Shown here one piece after another: positions 18,218-29,835 of a stretch of DNA of 64,000 bases (its first letter is position 1; each line of letters starts with the position of its first letter). The notes under the pieces are model-generated. The model ran no database searches and was not told the DNA's origin. It was given only the letters and a program-made list of their open reading frames with translations. Both the position numbers and the translations under genes were made by a program. Where the stretch lies: NCBI RefSeq assembly GCF_030209355.1, contig NZ_JARVSF010000002.1, forward strand, positions 62,001 to 126,000, written 5' to 3'. Source of the DNA: Pseudarthrobacter sp. fls2-241-R2A-127. Its GTDB lineage: Bacteria > Actinomycetota > Actinomycetes > Actinomycetales > Micrococcaceae.

Positions 18218-19507
18218 CTACAGCCCCGGGTAGAGCGGGTGCGCCGAAGCCAAGGCCTCGACCCGGTGACGCAGGCTGGAAAGGTCGGCGCCGGCGTCGG
18301 CAATCAATGCCTCGGCGATGATGTCTGCAACCTCGCGGAAGGCGTCCTCGCCGAAGCCGCGGGTGGCCAGGGCGGGGGTGCCGATGCGCAGGCCGGAGGT
18401 GACCATGGGCGGACGCGGGTCGAACGGGACGGCGTTGCGGTTGACGGTGATGTCGATCGCGGCGAGCCGGTCTTCTGCCTGTTGCCCGTCGAGTTCACAG
18501 TTGCGCAGGTCAACGAGGACCAGGTGCACGTCGGTGCCGCCGGACACCACGCTGATGCCCTTGGCCGTGACGTCCGGCTGGACCAGGCGCTCGGCGAGGA
18601 TGCGGGCACCGGCCAGGACCCGTTCCTGCCGCTCGCGGAACTCTTCGGACGCGGCGATCTTGAACGCCACGGCCTTGCCGGCGATGACGTGCTCCAGCGG
18701 GCCGCCCTGCTGGCCCGGGAACACGGCCGAGTTGATTTTCTTGGCGATGTCGGGATCGTTGGAGAGGATGATGCCGCCGCGCGGACCGGCAAGGGTCTTG
18801 TGCGTGGTGGAGGTGACCACGTGGGCGTGCGGCACCGGCGACGGGTGCAGGCCCGCGGCCACCAGTCCGGCGAAGTGCGCCATGTCCACCATGAGGTAGG
18901 CACCCACGGAATCGGCGATGCGGCGGAACTCAGCGAAGTCCAGCTGCCGGGCGTACGCGGACCAGCCGGCCACGATCAGCTGCGGCTTGTGCTCCTGTGC
19001 CAGCCGGTCCACCTCTGCCATGTCGATGGTGTGGGTGTCTTCGCGGACCTGGTAGGGAACCACGTTGTAGAGCTTGCCGGAGAAGTTGATCCGCATGCCG
19101 TGGGTCAGGTGTCCGCCGTGGGCCAGGTTCAGGCCCATGATGGTGTCGCCCGGCTTGATCAGCGCGTGCATCACCGAAGCGTTGGCCTGGGCGCCGGAGT
19201 GCGGCTGGACGTTGGCGAACTCGGCGCCGAAGAGTGCCTTCACGCGGTCGATGGCCAGCTGCTCGATGACGTCCACGTGCTCGCAGCCGCCGTAGTAGCG
19301 CTTGCCCGGGTAGCCCTCGGCGTACTTGTTGGTGAGCACCGAGCCCTGCGCCTGCATGACCGCCGCAGCCGTGTGGTTCTCGGAAGCGATCATTTCCAGG
19401 CCGTCGCGCTGGCGGCCCAGTTCGTCGTCGATCTTTGCCGCGATCTCGGGGTCCAGGGCGGACAGGTCTGCGTTCAGGCTGGGGGAGACCACCTGTTCAA
19501 AGGCCAC
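18218..19507 (-). CDS. glyA: Serine hydroxymethyltransferase
   Basis: This PLP enzyme interconverts glycine plus methylene-tetrahydrofolate with serine. The 429-aa protein has [31 protein letters not shown] and the PLP-lysine segment [16 protein letters not shown] placed the start at the GTG at 19507, which has AGGAG 8 nt upstream; a GTG at 19531 overlapping the gcvH stop would add 8 residues. Placed after gcvH, it uses the one-carbon unit released by glycine cleavage to turn a second glycine into serine. Confidence 0.96.
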   Translation of the reverse strand: MAFEQVVSPSLNADLSALDPEIAAKIDDELGRQRDGLEMIASENHTAAAVMQAQGSVLTNKYAEGYPGKRYYGGCEHVDVIEQLAIDRVKALFGAEFANVQPHSGAQANASVMHALIKPGDTIMGLNLAHGGHLTHGMRINFSGKLYNVVPYQVREDTHTIDMAEVDRLAQEHKPQLIVAGWSAYARQLDFAEFRRIADSVGAYLMVDMAHFAGLVAAGLHPSPVPHAHVVTSTTHKTLAGPRGGIILSNDPDIAKKINSAVFPGQQGGPLEHVIAGKAVAFKIAASEEFRERQERVLAGARILAERLVQPDVTAKGISVVSGGTDVHLVLVDLRNCELDGQQAEDRLAAIDITVNRNAVPFDPRPPMVTSGLRIGTPALATRGFGEDAFREVADIIAEALIADAGADLSSLRHRVEALASAHPLYPGL

Positions 19508-19527
19508 GGTGTTGGCTCCTGCCGCGT

Positions 19528-19911
19528 TCACAGTTCGCCGCCGTTTGCTTCGGCGTATTCCTGTGCGGACAGCAGCGGGCCCTCTTCGGTGACGGTGACC
19601 TTGAAGAGCCAGCCGGCGCCGTAGGGATCGTTGTTGATCACGGCGGGGTCGCCGACCACGTCGTCGTTGACTTCCGTGACCTCCCCGGTGACGGGGGAGT
19701 ACAGGTCGGAGACGGACTTGGTGGACTCAATCTCGCCACAGGTCTCGCCTGCGGTCACCGTGGCTCCAACCTCGGGCAGGTCCACGTACACAATGTCGCC
19801 CAGCGCCTCGGCGGCGACAGCGGACACGCCCACCACGGACGGGCCGGAGCCGTCAGCGGCGATCCACTCGTGTTCGGCGGAGTACTTCAGTTCAGCGGCA
19901 ACTTTAGCCAT
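19528..19911 (-). CDS. gcvH: Glycine cleavage system H protein
   Basis: This lipoyl carrier shuttles the aminomethyl group between GcvP, GcvT and dihydrolipoyl dehydrogenase. The 127-aa protein has the lipoylation lysine K65 in [14 protein letters not shown] and the HEWI start region of the family. It lies between gcvT and glyA, ending within the upstream GTG option for glyA. The lipA gene in the same cluster would supply its cofactor. Confidence 0.97.
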   Translation of the reverse strand: MAKVAAELKYSAEHEWIAADGSGPSVVGVSAVAAEALGDIVYVDLPEVGATVTAGETCGEIESTKSVSDLYSPVTGEVTEVNDDVVGDPAVINNDPYGAGWLFKVTVTEEGPLLSAQEYAEANGGEL

Positions 19912-19970
19912 GGTGTGTTTCCTTAAGTTCGGGGATCAAAAAGTTCGGTTCAAAAATCCTGGAGCGCCGG

Positions 19971-21083
19971 CTATTTCTGGCGCTGGTAGAACGGGAGGGC
20001 AACGACTTCGAAGGGCTCGGCCTTGCCGCGCAGGTCCACGTCCAAGGCGGTGCCCAGGTCGGCGTGCTCGACGTCGACATAGGCCAGTGCCACCGGGTAG
20101 CCCAGGGTGGGGCTCGGCTGGCCCGAGGTCACCTCGCCCACCACAGTTCCGTCTTTGAGGACGGGGTAGCCGCCACGGCCGGCCCGGCGGCCGTGGCCTT
20201 TCAAGCCCACCAGTTTGCGCTTGGGGCCCGCTTCCTTGGCCGCCTCCAGCGCTGCCCGGCCCACGAAGTCGCCTTCCTTGGACTTGAGCGCCACCACAGG
20301 GCCCAGTCCGGCATCGAAGGGTGAACGCTCCAGCGAGAGTTCGTTTCCGTACAGCGGCATGCCGGCTTCAAGGCGAAGCGAATCGCGGGAGGCGAGGCCG
20401 CAGGGGACAATGCCGAACTCTTCCCCGGCCTGGGCCACGGACTCCCACAGGGAGGCGGCGCCTTCATTCGGGAGGAAGAGCTCAAAGCCGTCTTCACCGG
20501 TGTAGCCGGTGCGGGCCAGGATGACGTCGTGGCCGGCCACCGTGACTTCGTTGAACGCGTAGTACTTCAGGCCGGTGACCAGGGCGTGCTGGGACTCGTC
20601 CGTGAGCTTGAGCAGGATGGCCTCTGCCTTGGGGCCCTGGACTGCGACGAGCGAGGTGGCCGCAGAAGCGTCCTCCACCGTCACATCGAAGGTGGCTGCG
20701 CGTTCGGCGAGGGCTACGGCCACGGTGGGTGCGTTGCCGGCGTTGGGAACCACCAGGTACTTTTCATCGCCGAAACGGTAGGTGATGAGGTCGTCGATGA
20801 TGCCGCCGTCTTCATTGCAGATCAGCGAGTACTTGGCTTTGCCGTCCGCGATGGCGGACAGCTTGCCCACCAGTGCGTAGTCCAGGAAGGCGCCGGCGTC
20901 GGGCCCGGTCACCCAGACTTCGCCCATGTGGGAGAGATCGAACAGGCCCGCGGCTTTGCGGACGGCGTGGTGTTCGGCGAGTTCGGAGCTGTACTTCAGC
21001 GGCATCTGCCAGCCACCGAAGTCGGTGAAGGACGCGCCAAGCTTCTTGTGCTCTTCGTAGAGAGCCGTGTAGTTCTCAGTCAT
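19971..21083 (-). CDS. gcvT: Aminomethyltransferase, glycine cleavage T protein
   Basis: It transfers the methylene group from the GcvH-bound intermediate to tetrahydrofolate, releasing ammonia. The 370-aa protein shows FTDFGGWQMPLKY, LFDLSHMGEV, the conserved RTGYTGEDGFEL, and the C-terminal barrel with GYPVL and GQPSPTLGYPVALAYV. It starts 9 bp after the gcvP stop, in one operon. Confidence 0.97.
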   Translation of the reverse strand: MTENYTALYEEHKKLGASFTDFGGWQMPLKYSSELAEHHAVRKAAGLFDLSHMGEVWVTGPDAGAFLDYALVGKLSAIADGKAKYSLICNEDGGIIDDLITYRFGDEKYLVVPNAGNAPTVAVALAERAATFDVTVEDASAATSLVAVQGPKAEAILLKLTDESQHALVTGLKYYAFNEVTVAGHDVILARTGYTGEDGFELFLPNEGAASLWESVAQAGEEFGIVPCGLASRDSLRLEAGMPLYGNELSLERSPFDAGLGPVVALKSKEGDFVGRAALEAAKEAGPKRKLVGLKGHGRRAGRGGYPVLKDGTVVGEVTSGQPSPTLGYPVALAYVDVEHADLGTALDVDLRGKAEPFEVVALPFYQRQK

Positions 21084-21092
21084 CGGGGATCC

Positions 21093-23942
<2,850 letters not shown>

Positions 23943-23988
23943 GAGGAACTCCAGGTTTGGCCGGCCACTGATGGCACGGCATGGATCG

Positions 23989-24187
23989 GGTCCCTCCCCG
24001 CTCTGTATTGGACCTGAGAGATTCCGCAAACCCAGCCAGGGCCTGCTTGCACCGTCGGTGAGTGCCGCCTGAGCAGCACTGCTTTCCAGAGTCGCCTCGC
24101 CGTGACGGTACATGGGCCTGAGAGATTCCTGGGGAGGATTTGCTCCTACGGCGCCTGCCCGGTGATGGCCGGGAGAACTCTCCCGCC
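23989..24187 (-). promoter_or_regulatory. Tandem glycine riboswitch upstream of gcvP
   Basis: On the minus strand two glycine-aptamer units follow each other. The first runs from GGCGGGAGAG to AATCTCTCAGGCCC, with GTAGGAGCAAATCC in between; the second includes CACCGACGGTGCAAGC, GGAATCTCTCAGGTCC and a closing CAGAGCGGGGAGG. The conserved CTCTCAGG and G-rich closing strands are clear. Such switches normally turn gcv genes on when glycine is abundant. It lies about 45 nt before the gcvP start. Confidence 0.93.
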
Positions 24188-24229
24188 ACAGCTCGAAAGG
24201 CTTATTGAAATGTGGGTGATTCGGCTCAC

Positions 24230-24259
24230 AGGGTACAGGCAATGCCGAGGGGTGGGCAA
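24230..24259 (-). promoter_or_regulatory. Predicted promoter of the gcv operon
   Basis: On the minus strand, TTGCCC (24254-24259) and TACCCT (24230-24235) are spaced 18 bp apart. Transcription would start near 24223, about 35 nt before the riboswitch. Confidence 0.5.
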
Positions 24260-24316
24260 ATCGGCCTGTCATGGACTGCGGTCCGGATGGGTTACATGAA
24301 TGGCGTAACGCAGGGC

Positions 24317-24346
24317 TTGACTTTTGTTCGTGACGGACGCCACACT
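24317..24346 (+). promoter_or_regulatory. Predicted promoter of cycA
   Basis: TTGACT (24317-24322) and CACACT (24341-24346) are 18 bp apart. It would give about 160 nt of leader before the plus-strand riboswitch. A promoter closer to 24500 is also possible. The rest of 24188-24510 shows no gene. Confidence 0.4.
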
Positions 24347-24510
24347 GAACCCCGTGATCCGGCCGGGCAGCGGAACTGGCCCAAAGAACGCTGGGCGTTC
24401 CGTCGCCGGCTGAGATCGCCGGAGGCCAAAGTCCGCAGTGCTCCTGGAAGTCCAGAGCCGATGTCCTCCCAAAACTGAAAACTGATTTACCAAGCAACGC
24501 TTTTGACCTG

Positions 24511-24703
24511 CGGCGGGAGAGCCCTGCCGGTACGTTCAGCAGGCGCCGTAGGAGCAAACCCTCCCCAGGAAACTCTCAGGCCCACGTACCGCCGCGGTGA
24601 GGCAACTCTGGAAAGCAGCCAGGCCCTGTCCTGGCTCACCGACGGTGCAAGCAGGCCCTGGCTGGGTTTGCGGAATCTCTCAGGTCCCAGACAGAGCGGG
24701 GAG
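24511..24703 (+). promoter_or_regulatory. Tandem glycine riboswitch upstream of cycA
   Basis: This is a near copy of the gcvP riboswitch in opposite orientation. It opens GGCGGGAGAG, has GTAGGAGCAAACCC and GAAACTCTCAGGCCC in the first aptamer, then CACCGACGGTGCAAGC, GGAATCTCTCAGGTCCC and CAGAGCGGGGAGG in the second. Similarity continues to the ribosome-binding site, since TGGAGTTCCTC precedes both start codons. Confidence 0.93.
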
Positions 24704-24756
24704 GAAGTCCAATCTCTGCGACACCCCGGGTGCCGCTCGAACGATGGAGTTCCTCA

Positions 24757-26268
24757 ATGACGACCCATTCCTCGACGTCCCCCGGCAGCGGAGTCCCGCA
24801 CCTTGAACGGCAGCTCAGCAACCGCCACATCCAGCTGATCGCCATCGGCGGCGCAATCGGCACCGGCCTGTTCATGGGATCCGGTAAGACCATCTCGGCT
24901 GCCGGCCCCTCAGTGATCTTCGTGTACATGATCATCGGCTTCATGCTGTTCTTCGTCATGCGTGCCATGGGTGAACTGCTGCTCAGCAACCTCAACTACA
25001 AGTCCTTCAGCGATTTCGCTGCGGACCTCCTGGGGCCGTGGGCGGGTTTCTTTACGGGGTGGACCTACTGGTTCTGCTGGGTCATCACCGGCATCGCCGA
25101 TGTCATTGCCATCGCCGGCTACTCACGTGAACTGTGGCCCGGGGTGCCCCTGTGGGTTCCTGGCCTGGCCACTGTGGCCATCCTGCTCGTGCTGAACCTC
25201 GCCACCGTAAAGGCGTTTGGCGAGACGGAGTTCTGGTTTGCGCTGATCAAGATCGTTGCCATTGCCGCGCTGATCATCGTTGGCCTGTTCATGATCCTCA
25301 CCGGTTTCCAATCCGATGCCGGCCCCGCCACCTTCACCAACCTGTGGAGCCATGGCGGGTTCTTCCCGAACGAGTTCATGGGCTTTGTGGCCGGTTTCCA
25401 GATCGCCGTCTTCGCCTTCGTGGGCATCGAACTGGTGGGCACCACCGCCGCCGAAGCCAAGAACCCGGAGCGGAACCTCCCCAAGGCCATCAACTCCATC
25501 CCCATCCGCGTGCTCCTCTTCTACGTAGGCGCCCTCATTATCCTGATGGCTGTCACCCCCTGGACCGAGTTCAGGGCCGGCCACAGCCCGTTCATCGCCA
25601 TGTTCTCCCTGGCAGGCCTGGGCGCCGCGGCCACCGTGGTCAACCTCGTGGTGCTGAGCTCGGCGATGTCCTCCGCGAACTCCGGCATTTACTCGACCTC
25701 CCGCATGGTCTTCGGCCTTGCCCAGGAAGGCGACGCCCCGGAAGCCTTTGGCAAACTGTCCCGGCGTAAGGTGCCCCAGAATGCACTGTTCCTCTCTTGC
25801 GTACTGCTGCTGTCCGGCGTCGTCCTTATGTACGCGGGCCAGGACGTGGGGAAGGCATTCGACATGGTGACCACCGTGTCCGCCGTCTGCTTCGTCTTTG
25901 TCTGGTCGATCATCCTGGCCAGCTACATTGCCTTCCGTCGCCGCCGGCCGCACCTGCACGAGTCATCGAAGTTCAAGATGCCCGGCGGCATAGCCATGGT
26001 CTGGGTGGTCTTCGCCTTCTTCGCCTTCGTGATCTGGACCCTCACCACGCAGCCGGATACCTTGGTGGCTCTGCTGGCCACGCCGGCCTGGTTCATCCTG
26101 CTGGGCGCTGCATGGTTCGTCCTCCGCCGCCGGCCCGCACACCAAGCCCGTTTTGCCACGTTCCAGGCTGAATTGCAGGCAGACCAGGACTTCACGGACG
26201 CCGGATCGGGCAAGGTTGTCCGTCCGGGTGCCGCCGCAGGCGCGGGGGAAGAACGGGTCAACCGGTGA
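24757..26268 (+). CDS. cycA: D-serine/D-alanine/glycine permease, AAT family
   Basis: The 503-aa, 12-helix inner-membrane proton symporter closely follows the E. coli CycA pattern from memory: NRHIQLIAIGGAIGTGLFMG, MRAMGELLLSNL, GWTYWFCWV and FVGIELVGTTAAEA. CycA carries glycine, D-alanine, D-serine and the antibiotic D-cycloserine. GGAG sits 8 nt before the ATG at 24757. Control by a tandem glycine riboswitch supports glycine as its physiological substrate. It diverges from the gcv operon, so uptake and breakdown respond to the same ligand. Confidence 0.93.
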   Translation: MTTHSSTSPGSGVPHLERQLSNRHIQLIAIGGAIGTGLFMGSGKTISAAGPSVIFVYMIIGFMLFFVMRAMGELLLSNLNYKSFSDFAADLLGPWAGFFTGWTYWFCWVITGIADVIAIAGYSRELWPGVPLWVPGLATVAILLVLNLATVKAFGETEFWFALIKIVAIAALIIVGLFMILTGFQSDAGPATFTNLWSHGGFFPNEFMGFVAGFQIAVFAFVGIELVGTTAAEAKNPERNLPKAINSIPIRVLLFYVGALIILMAVTPWTEFRAGHSPFIAMFSLAGLGAAATVVNLVVLSSAMSSANSGIYSTSRMVFGLAQEGDAPEAFGKLSRRKVPQNALFLSCVLLLSGVVLMYAGQDVGKAFDMVTTVSAVCFVFVWSIILASYIAFRRRRPHLHESSKFKMPGGIAMVWVVFAFFAFVIWTLTTQPDTLVALLATPAWFILLGAAWFVLRRRPAHQARFATFQAELQADQDFTDAGSGKVVRPGAAAGAGEERVNR

Positions 26269-26285
26269 TCGGCTGACGTTCCCTT

Positions 26286-26313
26286 GCCCGGACGCCCTTG
26301 GCGGTGTCCGGGC
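26286..26313 (+). terminator. Hairpin after cycA
   Basis: The 8-bp arms GCCCGGAC and GTCCGGGC lie 18 bp past the cycA stop. There is no T-tract, so termination strength is uncertain. Confidence 0.45.
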
Positions 26314-26357
26314 GGTGGCGGACGGGCGGCCAGGAAGTAGCGGGCGTGGCGTGGAAA

Positions 26358-26374
26358 GTTCAGCATGCTTAGTG
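26358..26374. promoter_or_regulatory. AAGCATGCTT palindromic motif (site 2)
   Basis: CAGCATGCTTAGTG has a strong right half and a GCATGC core. It lies about 75 bp before the gene at 26442. It belongs to the motif family noted at 11236, 45787 and 46800. Confidence 0.35.
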
Positions 26375-26441
26375 TTTGTCCACATAGGATGGGATAGCAC
26401 GGCAGCCCACGCGCTGCAGGTCGATTTGAATGAAGGTGACC

Positions 26442-27245
26442 ATGGCCCGGCGCAGCAACCCCGCACTACGTATCGCACAGGAAACAGCGCACAGCGCAAT
26501 GTTCGATTCCGACGGCAAGCCCAAGCCCGGGGTTCACAACCTTCTCCTGAAGGCAGTGCAAATCCAGCGGCCACTGGTTGTCGGCTACATCCGCCGGCTC
26601 CAGAAGAAGCACCCCCGGGCCACGGCGGCCCAGTTGGCGGCTATCGCTGAGCGCGACTACCTCCGGGCCGTCGCCGGCGGGGGCGCCGTGGTGGGCGCCA
26701 CCGCCGTCGTCCCCGGCGTTGGAACCGTCGCATCGCTGGGACTTTCCGCCGCAGCCACCGTCGGTTTCCTCGAGGCGACCGCCCTCTACGCCACCTCGCT
26801 GGCGGAGCTGCACGGCATCCGTCTAGCCAACCCGGAAAAGGCCGGCACCATGGTCATGGCCATCATGCTCGGCGAAGAGGGTACCGCGCTGCTGGGAACG
26901 CTCGGCGGCCAGTCGGCCGGCAACAGCGCCGGCAATGCCTGGGGGAGCGTCCTGTCCAAGTCGATGGTGGTGCCGGGATTCGGGAGCGTCCGGAAGCGGA
27001 TCCAGTCGGCCTTCCTGAAGAACCTGCTGAAGCGGCAGGGCACGGCGTTGCTCGGCCGGGCCCTCCCCTTCGGGATAGGGGCCGTTGTGGGCGGAGCCGG
27101 TAACCTCATGATGGGCCGCGCAGTGGCCAAGAACGCCCGCGAGGCGTTCGGGCCGATGCCGGACACCATTCCCGGCGAGCTGACCGCCGCTGCCGCGCCG
27201 GACAACCTGACGCTGGAAGGCAACACACTTGGATCTCAACGCTGA
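26442..27245 (+). CDS. Hypothetical protein with Gly/Ala-rich hydrophobic segments
   Basis: The 267-aa protein is of unknown function. After a basic N-terminal region, residues about 75-125 form a hydrophobic, Gly/Ala/Val-rich stretch (GAVVGATAVVPGVGTVASL). A second such stretch (RALPFGIGAVVGGAGNLMMG) is near 210-230. This suggests membrane association, and it vaguely recalls EcsC-type proteins. The ATG at 26442 has AAGGTGA upstream; an ATG at 26430 is possible. Its end overlaps the start of pxpA by 17 bp, so the two are co-transcribed. Confidence 0.8.
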   Translation: MARRSNPALRIAQETAHSAMFDSDGKPKPGVHNLLLKAVQIQRPLVVGYIRRLQKKHPRATAAQLAAIAERDYLRAVAGGGAVVGATAVVPGVGTVASLGLSAAATVGFLEATALYATSLAELHGIRLANPEKAGTMVMAIMLGEEGTALLGTLGGQSAGNSAGNAWGSVLSKSMVVPGFGSVRKRIQSAFLKNLLKRQGTALLGRALPFGIGAVVGGAGNLMMGRAVAKNAREAFGPMPDTIPGELTAAAAPDNLTLEGNTLGSQR

Positions 27246-27978
27246 CGTAGGGCAATCATTCGGTTCCTGGACCGCAGGAGGCGACCCGGCACTGTTCCAA
27301 CTGGCCACCAGCGCCAACGTGGCCTGCGGTCTCCACGCCGGTGACCCCATCACCATGCTGGACAGCTGCAGGGCGGCCTACGAACTTGACGTTACCGTGG
27401 GGGCCCACCTTGGCTACCGCGATTTGGCCGGCTACGGTCGCCGCTCGCTGGACATGAGCTTTGATGAGCTCTTCGGCGACGTGCTGTACCAGCTGGGCGC
27501 GCTCGACGGCGTGGCCCACGCCGTGGGTGCCTCCGTGGACTACGTCAAGCCGCACGGAGCACTCTATGACGCGGTGATCCACGACGCCGAGCAGGCCTCC
27601 GCAGTGGTAGCGGCAGTCAACGCCTACGACCCCGGCCTTCCCATCCTGGGCTTTCCCGGCTCAGAGCTGTTGACGCAGGCCAGGGAAGCCGGGCACCCGG
27701 TGTTCACCGAGGCATTCCCTGACCGCGCCTACCTCGGCGACGGCAGCCTGGTGCCGCTCTCGGAGGAGAACGCCGTCCTGCACGACGTCGACGCCGTAGT
27801 TGAGCGCGCCGTCCGCCTGGCAACCCAGGGCGACGTGGTTGCCGTGGACGGAACCGTGGTTTCAATCCGCCCGGATTCGCTGCGGATCAGCGGCGGAAGC
27901 CCTGCCGCGGTGGAGTTGGCCGCCCGCATCCGGGCGGGTCTGGAGGCCGCAGGAGTGCAGCTGGAGCCTTTCGCGTAA
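27229..27978 (+). CDS. pxpA: 5-oxoprolinase subunit A, LamB/YcsF family
   Basis: PxpA works with PxpB and PxpC to hydrolyse 5-oxoproline to glutamate using ATP. The 249-aa protein has the family start DLNADVGQSFGSW, NVACGLHAGDP, VGAHLGYRD and the KPHGALYD segment. The start is a TTG at 27229 with GGAAGG 8 nt upstream, inside the preceding gene. PxpB and PxpC genes are not in the window, so the partners must be elsewhere. Confidence 0.93.
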   Translation: MDLNADVGQSFGSWTAGGDPALFQLATSANVACGLHAGDPITMLDSCRAAYELDVTVGAHLGYRDLAGYGRRSLDMSFDELFGDVLYQLGALDGVAHAVGASVDYVKPHGALYDAVIHDAEQASAVVAAVNAYDPGLPILGFPGSELLTQAREAGHPVFTEAFPDRAYLGDGSLVPLSEENAVLHDVDAVVERAVRLATQGDVVAVDGTVVSIRPDSLRISGGSPAAVELAARIRAGLEAAGVQLEPFA

Positions 27979-28038
27979 AAGGTGCCGGCTCGCTCCGGTG
28001 CCTTGGGTTTGCTGACCGTTGGACTGGAAGGACCCGCA

Positions 28039-29688
28039 TCATCCCGACGGCACTAATGACGTCGCGAGGAGTTCCGCCCAGAGTGGATCGTCGGCCGGAA
28101 GGTCATTGGTGTCCAGGAATCTGTCGTTGTCCGGTTCCCACTGCGGCGCGTGTTCGAGGCTGGCCTCCAGGCACTGGCATTCGCCGGACACACCCCGTTG
28201 CGGCCCTGGTGGCAGGCTTTCCGGCGGCCAGTGGGTTGGTTCTGAATCCTGTTGTTCCGGGGTGTAGCGACGTCCTGTGGGTGAGGTCCAGGCTGGCGGC
28301 TCATTCTTGTAGGCCAGACCCGGTGTCCATCTGCTGTGGTGTTTGAGTCTGTGGTGTTTGGGGCAGAGCTGTGCCAGATTGCTGATTCCGGTCCTTCCGC
28401 CGTCGCCCCAGGCGGTGAGGTGGTCGGTGTCGTTGTCGGGGGTGTGGTTGGTGCAGCCGGGGAAGGTGCATTTGGCGTCCCGCATCCGGATCCATTTCTT
28501 GATGGTCTCGGTGAGCCGGTAACGTGTGCGGCCGATCTGAAGGGGTGCCCCGTCGCGGGGGTCGACCAGGACCCGGTAGAAGGATTCGGCGCCGTCGGCG
28601 ACGAGTTTGCGTGCCATGGACGCCGGGACGGGGCCGAACCCGTCGAGTATGGCGGGTTCGTCGGTGAGGCCGAGCAGCGAGAACACCGGGACCGTGACCA
28701 GGACATCCGCCCGAGGGGTGGGGACTTTGCCGAGTTTGGTGTTGGTTTCCGAAGCCGCGCGTGGATCTTCACCGGTAGAGGCGGCAGTTCCTGTGCCGGT
28801 CGCGTTGCCTGCGCCGAGGAGCAGGGATGCTGCGACGTCGGCGCGCAGCTGGGTGAGGGTGCGCTCTTCCGTAGGGCCCTGTAAACCCCGGGCGGTGGCG
28901 GTGGTCCGGTTCCAGATGGCGCAGGCAGTGTCCCCGGGCAGGTAGAGCGACAGCCAGGCCATGCCGTCCCGGTCGGGGGTGTAGTCCATCCGCCGGTCAC
29001 CCACACCTTTTGCATGCCGCTTCTCGATGGAGTCGGGGTGGTGGCGTTCCCGCCAGGCCCGGACCTTCGCCCGGAACCGGGACGGCACGAGCTCACCGGG
29101 CGCGGCACCCCGGGCCGCGTTGGGAGCGCCGGGGTCGAAGAAATGCTCCACCAACCCGGCCGCCCCCACCGGATCAAGGCCCTCGATCTCATCCCCAAGA
29201 ACCTTCGCGTGCTGCCACGACATGTCCCCAGCGGACAACGCCCCAAACACCAAGGGCAAGGAACAGACCCGCCGGGAAACGTCCACCAACGCCCCCGCAG
29301 CGGCAGAGCTGATAGTCAGGACCCCGGCGATCTCCTCCACGGTGGACATCTCCGCGTAGGTGCGGTCCTGCACGGTCGCATCCGGCGGAAGCATGGACTG
29401 CTGCAACCCCATGCACTCAGCCACATCCCGCGCCTTCACGGCCGCCAACTGAGCCTCCAGCCGGGCAACAACCTCCAACCGTTCCACGCACAACTCATAC
29501 CGACGCTGCAAAACATCGACCTCAGACCCGGTGCCGGAGCTGACACCACGACCAGCGGCAGCCCCTGCAGACTCCAAGCATGGATCCTCAAGGTTCCGGT
29601 CTTCAAGAACCAGCGCGTCAAGGGCCGCGACAGAAGCACGCAGCCCCTCCAGCACCGCCCCAAAACCGCCGTTGATTCCCATACCCAC
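28039..29688 (-). CDS. DUF222 domain-containing HNH endonuclease-like protein (copy 1)
   Basis: This 549-aa protein belongs to the 13E12/DUF222 family common and often repeated in actinobacteria. The N-terminal three-quarters is DUF222. The C-terminal HNH nuclease fold shows CTFPGCTNH, TDHLTAWGDGG, GISNLAQLCPKHHRLKHH with the zinc cysteines and His residues in place. It starts at a GTG; an ATG two codons later is possible. A frameshifted close copy lies at 55729-57313 in inverted orientation. The cellular role of the family is not established. Confidence 0.9.
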   Translation of the reverse strand: MGMGINGGFGAVLEGLRASVAALDALVLEDRNLEDPCLESAGAAAGRGVSSGTGSEVDVLQRRYELCVERLEVVARLEAQLAAVKARDVAECMGLQQSMLPPDATVQDRTYAEMSTVEEIAGVLTISSAAAGALVDVSRRVCSLPLVFGALSAGDMSWQHAKVLGDEIEGLDPVGAAGLVEHFFDPGAPNAARGAAPGELVPSRFRAKVRAWRERHHPDSIEKRHAKGVGDRRMDYTPDRDGMAWLSLYLPGDTACAIWNRTTATARGLQGPTEERTLTQLRADVAASLLLGAGNATGTGTAASTGEDPRAASETNTKLGKVPTPRADVLVTVPVFSLLGLTDEPAILDGFGPVPASMARKLVADGAESFYRVLVDPRDGAPLQIGRTRYRLTETIKKWIRMRDAKCTFPGCTNHTPDNDTDHLTAWGDGGRTGISNLAQLCPKHHRLKHHSRWTPGLAYKNEPPAWTSPTGRRYTPEQQDSEPTHWPPESLPPGPQRGVSGECQCLEASLEHAPQWEPDNDRFLDTNDLPADDPLWAELLATSLVPSG

Positions 29689-29835
29689 ATCATCCAGCGA
29701 GGCACTGACATTTGAAGCCGTCCCTGCCCAACCGCCGGGCCCCCAGGATCAACCGCCGCTAGAAGGTGCCCCGACCCTAGAAGGCGCGTAGCGCCGTCGT
29801 AACCATTACCGCCGCGAAAAATCCGCCGCGAAGGA

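Noticed and set aside
17902..18303. A 133-codon minus-strand frame between glyA and sdaA
   Set aside because: Arg/Ser/Pro-rich translation, poor codon bias and overlap with the glyA end; the region looks structured and noncoding.
23943..24557. N-terminal extension of gcvP upstream of 23942
   Set aside because: The frame is open only because it crosses the glycine riboswitch and promoter. The family start and ribosome-binding site place the ATG at 23942.
24511..24760. Small plus-strand ORF over the cycA leader
   Set aside because: Its translation matches the antisense of nothing and is shared with the gcvP leader only because both are riboswitch RNA.
28039..29688. DUF222-HNH gene as a homing endonuclease or intein
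   Set aside because: No host gene is interrupted at copy 1, and the protein has the DUF222 architecture rather than intein or LAGLIDADG motifs.
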